DNA of 64,000 nucleotides from assembly GCA_965247255.1 (NCBI GenBank), contig CBDFGS010000011.1, positions 1-64,000 on the forward strand, written 5' to 3'. Under the pieces are notes generated by a model that was not told the origin of the DNA, ran no database searches, and saw nothing but the letters and a program-made list of their open reading frames with translations. The position numbers and the translations under genes were made by a program. This document shows positions 51,486-58,323 of the stretch, piece by piece (positions within the stretch are counted from its first letter, which is position 1; each line of letters starts with the position of its first letter). Source of the DNA: CBDFGS01 sp965247255. GTDB taxonomy: Bacteria > Chloroflexota > Dehalococcoidia > Lucifugimonadales > CAUZJF01.

Positions 51486-52255
51486 GTTCGGGTTGCTCCC
51501 GGCGGCTTGCTCAGCACGAAGATGATGAAGTTTGGGACTCGCAACTCGTCCGCCACTTCTGGTCGTTCCTCGGCCTGCTCTCTGGTTGGCCGCGGCTCAC
51601 GAATGGCCTCGATGGCAAACCCAGCTCCCAGGAACGTCTCGACGTGCGTCTCCAGGCTCCTGTGGAAGTTGGTCCATTGCTTGCCGGTTTGTCTAATCCA
51701 ACTCAACTCCCGGACCCCCTCGTCGAAGTAGTTGTCGACTGGGTAGTGGAGCTTCCTGTCCCCCTGTTTGATCCAGCCGCCGGCGCTGGCCATCCTCATC
51801 GGATGAACGTTACATACCACGAAGCGCCCGCCGAGTACCAAGACCCTGAATGCCTCGGCGACCGCTCGTCCCATGTTCAGCACATCTACTAGGCTCAGGT
51901 AGGAAACCGCGAGGTGGAACTCGCCGTCCCTCACGCCGTTAAGTGCTTCCATGTTTGCCAGCAGGTAGGTCTCATCATCTACAAGCCGAGCCTCGGCATA
52001 TTCGATGAAAGGCGTGCATAGGTCGACACCGGTGACCCTCGCCCCGAGCTGTGTCATCTTCCGCGTAAATCGGCCCTCCCCGCAGCCCAGGTCGATTACC
52101 TTGAGGCCGGAGACCTCCCCTATGGCTTCCAACATCCACGGGTCGAGCAGGTCCTCACGGTGTACGTCCCCCTCGGCCTGGAGGCCGATCCAATCGTCTG
52201 CCATCGCTTCCCACTGGGCCTTTAGTTGTTCCTGTGTGGTCCGAGCATCGTTCAT
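51482..52255 (-). CDS. Class I SAM-dependent methyltransferase
   Basis: A 257-residue protein. Motif I of the SAM-binding fold is LKVIDLGCGEGRFTRKM near residue 53, the acidic post-I residue is in VTGVDLCTPFIEYA near 75, and motif III/IV-like segments include FHLAVSYLSLVDV near 112. Typical of small-molecule methyltransferases of the UbiE/SmtA kind; the acceptor is unknown. Translation is coupled to the YbaK-like gene by a 4-base overlap. Confidence 0.85.
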   Translation of the reverse strand: MNDARTTQEQLKAQWEAMADDWIGLQAEGDVHREDLLDPWMLEAIGEVSGLKVIDLGCGEGRFTRKMTQLGARVTGVDLCTPFIEYAEARLVDDETYLLANMEALNGVRDGEFHLAVSYLSLVDVLNMGRAVAEAFRVLVLGGRFVVCNVHPMRMASAGGWIKQGDRKLHYPVDNYFDEGVRELSWIRQTGKQWTNFHRSLETHVETFLGAGFAIEAIREPRPTREQAEERPEVADELRVPNFIIFVLSKPPGATRT

Positions 52256-52420
52256 GGCGGCTCCGGAGGCTCTTCGGGCGACCTACCGGGCCACCCGCGA
52301 ATTAGCTAGCACACACTATCACATCACTTCCGGTCGAGAGGGCTCTGCGTGTTAGAATTAAGGCGTAGCTGGCCAGCCGGCCGCGCCGGCCTTGAGAGTG
52401 ATTCCCGGAGGTTGCACTAA

Positions 52421-52906
52421 TTGACTTGGCGCTGGAGCGTCCACGACCTGGACGAAAGGATCGCGTTCGCTCGGACGCATAGCCCGACCGACACCTTCAC
52501 GCTGCTCGCGCGGTTCGTTGTACGTCGCATCACGGCGGTGTTGGCCCTGGCCCTGATCCCCTTCGACGTCGCGGCGCGGGGGATAGGATTCATGATGGTG
52601 AGGCTGCTGTGGTTGTTCATGGTTCTGGCCGTACTTGATGGGATATGGTTTATCGTCTGGGGCTTGCTCATGGGCAGCAGCTGGGTCTGGCTCAATGTGC
52701 CCTGGGCCCGCCCTCTGGTCCTTTTGCCCGGCATGCTCGTCGCTGTGATCGCCCTCGTCTTCATCATGCTAGCCCCCGACCCGCACAAGGTGCCGAAGTA
52801 CACCTCCGTAGCCAGGGAGTGGCCCCTCAGCTGGCAGCTCTGGCGCCCGCCGGAGGCATACTTCGAGGGTGGCCATCACCTTCCGGGTAGGTCAAGCCAG
52901 GCGTAG
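52421..52906 (+). CDS. Membrane protein of unknown function
   Basis: A 161-residue protein from TTG 52421, with CCGGAGG 8 bases upstream. Three hydrophobic segments are visible (VVRRITAVLALALIPFDVAA, LLWLFMVLAVLDGIWFIVWG and LVLLPGMLVAVIALVFIML). The C-terminal 35 residues are polar with Trp and Pro (YTSVAREWPLSWQLWRPPEA) and probably cytosolic. No family recognised. Its 3' end is convergent with and 7 bases from the hydrolase gene. Confidence 0.55.
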   Translation: MTWRWSVHDLDERIAFARTHSPTDTFTLLARFVVRRITAVLALALIPFDVAARGIGFMMVRLLWLFMVLAVLDGIWFIVWGLLMGSSWVWLNVPWARPLVLLPGMLVAVIALVFIMLAPDPHKVPKYTSVAREWPLSWQLWRPPEAYFEGGHHLPGRSSQA

Positions 52907-52912
52907 ACACGC

Positions 52913-53821
52913 TCAGAGCCACCGCTCCAGGAACGAGAATACCTCCGCCCGCATTGCCGCCGTCTCGAAGTGGCCCGTCTCGTACCTCAACAGCTTCCAC
53001 GCGTCGGCGGCGTTCTCCGACCGGTAGACCTCGCTCACCTCGGCATCGGTCCGGTCGAGGCCGGCGGGCGGCGTTAGCCGGTCGTAGTTCCCCGCAAGGC
53101 TGAGGTGAGGCCGCGGGGCGATGAGGGCGTTGATCTGTGCGGTTCTGAAGTGTTTCAGCAGGGCGGGAACATAGTAGTAGATGCCGTGGTTGTCCAGGCT
53201 GCGTGTGTCTATGATCGCCTGAAAGTCGCTCAGGCAGCACATGTCGATGCACACGCTAACCCGTGTATCCAGCCCTGCCAGCCACCATCCCATGGTGCTG
53301 CCCATGGAGATGCCGAAAGTTGCGATCCGGCCCGCGTCGACGTCCGACCGGGACACGAGATAGTCGATGGCGCGGATGCTGTCGTACACCATCATCCCCC
53401 ACATCACACGTCCGGTCCAGAGCATCTCCTTGAAGATCTCCGACTCCGTCCTCCCCTTCCTCTCACAGAACCCCCAGGCGTCGAAACAGAGAGCGGCGTA
53501 GCCTGCCTGCGTCAACGCTTCGGCATAGGGCGGGTCCTGGAGTGCGGAGCGGCCGTTAAGCAACTCGTCTTTGCCTAAGTCGTAGTTCAAGCCGTGGGCG
53601 TGGTTGTATAGCACCGTCGGGAGCGGGCCCGAGGCGTTGTGCGGGCGCACGAAATACGCCGGCACGTCTTCGACGCCGTTCAGGCCGAGCACCAGCTTCT
53701 CCAGCACGTACGAGTCCCGGCGCTCTTCGGCCACCTTGGATGCTGAGATATCAGCCGACCGGTCCGGGAGGTCGCCCAGAAGTCCGTATAGCTCGCTGCG
53801 CCTAGCTTCTTTGTCGATCAT
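52913..53821 (-). CDS. Alpha/beta hydrolase (dienelactone hydrolase/acetyl-esterase-like)
   Basis: A 302-residue protein. The nucleophile elbow is FGISMGSTMGWW near residue 168 (Ser in GxSxG). The acid is Asp in AGNYDRLTPP near 242 and the base is His in YETGHFETAA near 283, so the triad is complete. The oxyanion segment near VLYNHAHGLNYD (about 72) fits the dienelactone hydrolase/acetyl xylan esterase branch. No signal peptide. Substrate unknown. Confidence 0.82.
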   Translation of the reverse strand: MIDKEARRSELYGLLGDLPDRSADISASKVAEERRDSYVLEKLVLGLNGVEDVPAYFVRPHNASGPLPTVLYNHAHGLNYDLGKDELLNGRSALQDPPYAEALTQAGYAALCFDAWGFCERKGRTESEIFKEMLWTGRVMWGMMVYDSIRAIDYLVSRSDVDAGRIATFGISMGSTMGWWLAGLDTRVSVCIDMCCLSDFQAIIDTRSLDNHGIYYYVPALLKHFRTAQINALIAPRPHLSLAGNYDRLTPPAGLDRTDAEVSEVYRSENAADAWKLLRYETGHFETAAMRAEVFSFLERWL

Positions 53822-53898
53822 AGCTGGCCCTCCACCTTCGCGTGGGCTTGATGTTGGATCAATGTGCGGAGCCCCGTCCGATCAGACCTACTACTTTT

Positions 53899-53952
53899 CC
53901 GTTCGTGGTGAGCCCTTCGGCTCCGCTCAGGACAGGCCTGTCGAACCACAGG
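53899..53952. repeat. Dispersed-type palindromic intergenic repeat
   Basis: CGTTCGTGGTGAGCCCTTCG followed by CTCAGGACAGGCCTGTCGAA and CCAC forms partial inverted pairs. It is typical of short intergenic repeats scattered in many environmental bacterial genomes. A shortened relative, CCGTTCGGCCTGAGCCTGTC with GAAGGCC, lies at 55301-55327. Confidence 0.5.
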
Positions 53953-54003
53953 TCGGCGGTTGAGAGTGTCATGAGTAAAATGACGAAATCACTGGTCAGA
54001 ATC

Positions 54004-54699
54004 CTAGCCGATCAACCTCCCCTGGGTCGGCCCGTCGGACACCGGCACGATGCACTCCGGCGTCTCGTTGTCCGCGCGGTTCACCACCGTCGATACGCGG
54101 TAGGCGGCCATCTCGTCTGGCGGGTACGGCACCAGCAGCTCGCTCAGCTCCGCCAGGTCCTCCAGCCCTTGGTCCATCCAGATATCCTCCGCATCGCGCG
54201 TCAGCATGACGGGCATCCGGTCGTGGACCGGCTCCACGAAGCTGTTCGGCACGGTGGTGACGATAGTGCAGGAGCGGACCCACTCGTCGGCGGGGGATTT
54301 CCACGCGGCCCAAAGGCCCGCAAAGGCGAACGGCTCCCAATCTTTGAGGCCGATTCGCATGGGGATGCGCTGGGCGCCCGCCTTCTTCCATTCATAGAAG
54401 CCGTCGGCCAGCACGAGGCATCTGCGCTTCTGCAGCGAGTTCTTGAATACGCCCCGGCGCATGAGAGACTCGGCGCGGGCGTTGATCATCCGGCTCCCTA
54501 CTCGCAGGTCCTTGGAGCCGTACGGCACGAGGCCCCAGCGCAACTGCTCCATGTGTCGCTCGCCGTTGTTCAGCACGACCGGCACCTCCTGGGTGGGCGC
54601 GATATTGTACCGCGGGACCCAGTCGAAGCCCGGCGCCTTGAAGTCGAAGCGCCCCTCCAGCTCCGGGTGGCCTTTGGCCAGAGTGTATCTACCGCACAC
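54004..54699 (-). CDS. SRAP domain protein (YedK/HMCES family)
   Basis: A 231-residue protein. The invariant Cys2 is in MCGRYTLAKG. Other catalytic features follow: RYNIAPTQEVPVV near residue 30 (Asn), MINARAESL near 73, LADGFYEWKK near 98 (Glu) and the PVHDRMPVML segment near 155 (His). SRAP proteins form a covalent bond through Cys2 with abasic sites in single-stranded DNA, protecting them. All key residues are present and the length is normal. No neighbouring SOS-type box was recognised. Confidence 0.9.
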   Translation of the reverse strand: MCGRYTLAKGHPELEGRFDFKAPGFDWVPRYNIAPTQEVPVVLNNGERHMEQLRWGLVPYGSKDLRVGSRMINARAESLMRRGVFKNSLQKRRCLVLADGFYEWKKAGAQRIPMRIGLKDWEPFAFAGLWAAWKSPADEWVRSCTIVTTVPNSFVEPVHDRMPVMLTRDAEDIWMDQGLEDLAELSELLVPYPPDEMAAYRVSTVVNRADNETPECIVPVSDGPTQGRLIG

Positions 54700-54734
54700 G
54701 GAACAACACTTGCATGACCGGCGTATGCGCGGGC

Positions 54735-55205
54735 TCAGCTACGATCTGGTAAATTGCCGTCTCTCAATCTCCCGCTCAGCTCCCACAGTGCGGTCCTGTC
54801 GTGCTCCCAATGAAGGAGCCGTTCGCCTTCAGCTTGGGTTACCCATCGGAATTCCGTGTGCTCCGAGGACAGCTCAACCGATAGACCTTCCCCGTCTACT
54901 CCAGAGTAGTACCCTGGGATAACGTAGAGGTCCTCAGGCCACTCCCCTTGGATTCCAGCCTTAAAAGCGTCCTTAGGGATGGACCCGATAGTCGCCAGCC
55001 GATAATAGGGGGCCGTCTCTGAAATCCCCGCTTCTTCGAGCGATTCGCGTTTCTCAGCGGCCAACGGCAGTTCGTCGTCCTCTCCACCTCCCGCGATGCC
55101 CTGCCAGAAATGCTGGTCCGAGCGGCAGAATACCGCAAATTCATAGCCTCCCTCACGCGCTTCATGGAACGGGAAGATCGTCACTTCATATTGGGCTCTT
55201 ACCAA
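54735..55205 (-). CDS. Nudix hydrolase
   Basis: A 156-residue protein with a Nudix box, GGEDDELPLAAEKRESLEEA followed by GI, at residues 40-61, matching Gx5Ex7REUxEExGU. The N-terminal strand VTIFPFHEAREGGYEFAVFC resembles dATP/dihydroneopterin-triphosphate pyrophosphohydrolases. It hydrolyses a nucleoside-diphosphate-linked compound; which one cannot be told. It lies 36 bases from the SRAP gene on the same strand. Confidence 0.85.
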   Translation of the reverse strand: MVRAQYEVTIFPFHEAREGGYEFAVFCRSDQHFWQGIAGGGEDDELPLAAEKRESLEEAGISETAPYYRLATIGSIPKDAFKAGIQGEWPEDLYVIPGYYSGVDGEGLSVELSSEHTEFRWVTQAEGERLLHWEHDRTALWELSGRLRDGNLPDRS

Positions 55206-55300
55206 GGCTGGTTACTTTTCATCGGACTCGTAGCTCGGCGCAGCTACCCTCTTTCGGCTTACGGCAACACGCACTCAGCGCGGACGAGAAAACGATCGTT

Positions 55301-55327
55301 CCGTTCGGCCTGAGCCTGTCGAAGGCC
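55301..55327. repeat. Short relative of the 53899 repeat
   Basis: CCGTTCGGCCTGAGCCTGTC with GAAGGCC shares the CCGTTCG and CCTGTCGAA blocks of the longer repeat at 53899-53952, but lacks its central part. Confidence 0.45.
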
Positions 55328-55358
55328 CGTATTTCTGGACCTCTCGTGACTCCGATCC

Positions 55359-56411
55359 CTAGAGCTCGAATATCGCCCGGCCCAGTATCTCCCCCGCAGC
55401 AAGTGCCCTGTACGCCTCGTTGACTTCGTCGAGCTTGTAGCGCCGGCTTACCAGCTTGTCGAGGGGGAATTTCCCCTCGCGGTGCCAGCGTAGGAACATA
55501 GGGAAGTCCCTCTCGGGGTAGGTCGCTCCCAGGCTGCCTCGGTACTGGCGGTGGTCGTGCATGAACATCCCAGGGTCGAGCGTCATCTCCGCGCCGGGGA
55601 TCCCGATGAGCACCGCGGTGCCCCCGTGGTTATCCGCCCCAGGCCCCCCAGCGCGCGTCGACGGCAATATCTGCTCGGTGGTCTGCCGCACCCCTATCGC
55701 GTCGAAGGCGTAGTCGACGCCCCCACCGCTGATATCGACGATGGCCTCGACGGGGTCCTGACTCGCAGCGTTGACGACGTGCGTCGCGCCGAACTCCTTT
55801 GCGAACTCCAGCTTATCGTCCCGTAGGTCCACGGCGATGATCGGATACGCATCCAGGATTGCCGCGGCCCCGACGGCGGACAGGCCTACGCCGCCGACGC
55901 CGTATACTGCCACCGAGTCGCCCGGCCGCACTCTGGCGGTGTTGAGCACGGCGCCCGCGCCGGTCAGCACCGCGCACCCGATAATCGACGTGACGTCCGT
56001 CGGCTCGTCCTTGGCCATAGGGATGACGTACTCCCCCTTCACCAACACGTCTTCGGCCATTGTGTGGACAAGCACGTCGTGTACGGGCTCCCCTCGATAC
56101 CGCGGACCCGGAGGTGTGCGTTCAGGACGGCCCTTGATCGGACTGCGGGTGACCCAAGTCAGGATGGCGTGGTCGCCCTCGCTCACGTGGGTGACGTCCT
56201 CACCGACGTCAGTAACTACGCCGGTGGCCTCGTGACCCATCACTAGCGGCCTGTGGAGTTCCGAGCTATGGATCTGGTGAAGCTGGGAGTGGCAGGCGCC
56301 GCTGTAGAACACCTTAACGATGACCTGATCCGGCTTCGGGGCCGGGACGTCTAGCTCGTCTATGACTAGCGGCCCGTTAGGCTCCACCTGTATCGCCGCT
56401 CTCGTCTTCAC
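55359..56411 (-). CDS. Zinc-dependent alcohol dehydrogenase (MDR family)
   Basis: 350 residues from the GTG at 56411, which has GGAGGAGAC directly upstream; the open frame extends 30 codons further but is not family-like. The catalytic zinc ligands are Cys in YSGACHSQLHQ near residue 38 and His in MGHEATGVV near 60. The Rossmann motif is VYGVGGVGLSAVGAAAI near 165, ending with IAVDLRDDKLEFAKEFGATH (Asp selects NAD). The four-Cys structural zinc lobe seems to be missing. Probably oxidises an alcohol or aldehyde adduct; substrate unknown. Confidence 0.85.
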   Translation of the reverse strand: MKTRAAIQVEPNGPLVIDELDVPAPKPDQVIVKVFYSGACHSQLHQIHSSELHRPLVMGHEATGVVTDVGEDVTHVSEGDHAILTWVTRSPIKGRPERTPPGPRYRGEPVHDVLVHTMAEDVLVKGEYVIPMAKDEPTDVTSIIGCAVLTGAGAVLNTARVRPGDSVAVYGVGGVGLSAVGAAAILDAYPIIAVDLRDDKLEFAKEFGATHVVNAASQDPVEAIVDISGGGVDYAFDAIGVRQTTEQILPSTRAGGPGADNHGGTAVLIGIPGAEMTLDPGMFMHDHRQYRGSLGATYPERDFPMFLRWHREGKFPLDKLVSRRYKLDEVNEAYRALAAGEILGRAIFEL

Positions 56412-56743
56412 GTCTCCTCCGCGGGTGCTGATTTGGTCTGGGTATTCTATACGACTTGGCTTCGGGGAATGCGGGGCGCTCTTCAACCGCACGCACGGCA
56501 CATTCAGAACGGCACATTCAGAGGGTATGAAGTTGTCGCTTAAGCGGGCGTTGGCCCATAATATGGCCTCGCACGCGGCGATAATGCCATTCCGAGCTCA
56601 GCGAGGAACCTAAGGGCAACCCAGCGAGGCGGCAAGGGGCCGATATGGCTGCTTTGTTCTCAGACCCTTAGTCCCGAGGCGGGATGCAGGGGTGATGAAC
56701 ATTGGCCTCCGCGTGTAGGACCCCGAGGCCCTCGCGCCGCGCC
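56412..56743. other. Intergenic region with short repeats
   Basis: About 330 bases with no convincing gene. It holds a 14-bp tandem duplication at 56495-56522 and, at 56590-56610, ATTCCGAGCTCAGCGAGGAA, which resembles a second family of short dispersed repeats known from Chloroflexota-like genomes (from memory). Confidence 0.4.
56495..56522 (+). repeat. Perfect 14-bp tandem duplication
   Basis: ACGGCACATTCAGA is repeated back to back at 56495-56508 and 56509-56522. Confidence 0.85.
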
Positions 56744-57595
56744 TCACGCCCGCCCCTCGAGGCGCCGGTCGTGGAAAAGGTACTGGTTGGCGTATCCGGC
56801 GTAGCGCCCGAATCGCTCCTGGGCCCAAAGGCGCATCTTCGGGCGCGACAGCTTCTTCTCCTCGTCGCCGAGGTACCATTCGTGCAGGGCGCGGTGGACC
56901 CAAACGTCGACCGGGAACGCCTCCGGCTTGTTCATCGAGAAGAGAAGGACGCAGTTGGCCACCTTGTCGCCCACACCCGCAAGCGCGGTCAGAGCTTCCA
57001 GGGCGTCACCATACGAGTCCTCGCGCAGGGAGATCAGGTCCAGCCCGCCGTCCGCGATCACTCGCGCTGTCGCTGCGACGTACGCCCCCCTGTACCCCAG
57101 CCGCAGCCGGTCCAGGCGCTCCTCGCCGGCCTCTGCCAGCTCTTCGGGCGTGGGGAACGCGTGGTCGAGTTCGTCCCCGGACGCGATCGGCCGCCCGAAC
57201 GCAACGGACATGTCGTGGATGTTCCTGGTGATCCGACCGATATTCGAGTTGGACGAGCAGATGAAGGAGATCAAACACTCCCATGGGTCCTGCTGCAGGA
57301 TGCGCATTCCGCGGTACCGAGCGATGGCCTCCTGAATCCGAGCGTCGCCGCCAAACGAGCTGTACACTTCCCCCAGGTCGGCGCCAAAGCCGAAGTAGTC
57401 GCGAATGACAGGCTCCAGGGACTGCTCGTCGTCGGGCGCCGAGAGGACCTCCAGGTCATCCCCACTTGTCCTCAGCTTCACGACGTTGCCAAAGACTACC
57501 CCACGGTACCAGTCACCACTTTTGCGCCATCTGAACGCCTGCCCGCTAAGCAGTGTGCTCTCCAGGTCGAGAGGCTGCGGGACTTCGATAATCAT
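56744..57595 (-). CDS. ogg: 8-oxoguanine DNA glycosylase/AP lyase (OGG1 type)
   Basis: A 283-residue protein with the OGG1 layout. The N-terminal beta domain contains LLSGQAFRWRKSGDWYRGVV near residue 15. The helical domain has LISFICSSNSNIGRI near 105. The helix-hairpin-helix is LTALAGVGDKVANCVLLFSM near 195, with the catalytic lysine in GVGDK and the catalytic aspartate in FPVDVWVH near 225. It excises oxidised guanine from DNA. All active-site residues are present and the length fits bacterial OGG1-like enzymes. Confidence 0.88.
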   Translation of the reverse strand: MIIEVPQPLDLESTLLSGQAFRWRKSGDWYRGVVFGNVVKLRTSGDDLEVLSAPDDEQSLEPVIRDYFGFGADLGEVYSSFGGDARIQEAIARYRGMRILQQDPWECLISFICSSNSNIGRITRNIHDMSVAFGRPIASGDELDHAFPTPEELAEAGEERLDRLRLGYRGAYVAATARVIADGGLDLISLREDSYGDALEALTALAGVGDKVANCVLLFSMNKPEAFPVDVWVHRALHEWYLGDEEKKLSRPKMRLWAQERFGRYAGYANQYLFHDRRLEGRA

Positions 57596-57675
57596 CGCGG
57601 ACTGGCCTCGTGTAGGAGCAAACGGCCCCTGCCCTCGCGGAAATTAGCGACCTCGGAGCACGGTGCGACGGGCTG

Positions 57676-58286
57676 TCATAAGTCCCGCTCTAGCGGCATC
57701 ACTCTGAACAGCGTGGGGTCCTCCTCGGTCTCTTTCTCGTAGAGGTTGGCGTACGGTGCCCAGCTTGGGTCGTTGACCTGTTTGATCTCCTTGAACCCGG
57801 ACCGCTCGTACACGGTGTATGGCAACTGGCCGTTGTGCTGGTGTATCTCTTTGGAGCCGTGGACCAGAGCCCATGCGAGCAAGCCGTCAATCAATTCCTC
57901 TGCACGGAACCACTCGACCATAGCATCCAAGAGGCCAGTGCCTACGCCGTTACCCCACATCTTCTTGTCGACGTCGTCCCATGTGCCTTGCGGCTTCCAC
58001 CCGACGTGGTAGCAGCCTAGCGTGAGGTATCGACCTCGGAGCCCAAGGGGCTCGGCGAGGCTGAAATCGCGCCAAGGGTCCGGATTGCCGCTCACGCCTC
58101 GCGCGTTCGTGAAACTAGGGTCATATTCACGTAAGTACACCTAGCCCAGGTAGCGGTTATCGAACGCCAGCATGGAACCGATGCCCTGTCTCTCGATGAG
58201 CTCTTGGATGTCCTCTGCTGACCTCCAACCTCCGTCTCGATGCTGTCGAAGTCGCCAACGTTGATGGGGCGATAGTGGACGTTCAT
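57676..58286 (-). pseudogene. GNAT-acetyltransferase-like gene broken by a frameshift and a stop
   Basis: The 5' part starts at ATG 58286 (MNVHYRPINVGDFDSIE). After about 20 codons the sensible frame shifts by one base and reads SAEDIQELIERQGIGSMLAF, then DNRYLG, which meets a TAG at 58141-58143. Directly after it the same frame continues as VYLREYDPSFTN to the stop near 57676, with a GNAT-like GNGVGTGLLDAMVEWF and YTVYERSGFKEIK. A CAG-to-TAG change would explain the stop. The 154-codon 3' part may still be translated from GTG 58140, but it lacks the N-terminal strands. Confidence 0.7.
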
Positions 58287-58323
58287 CGGGGTCTCCTGGA
58301 GAGCTGGGAGTGAGCCGAGTTCG

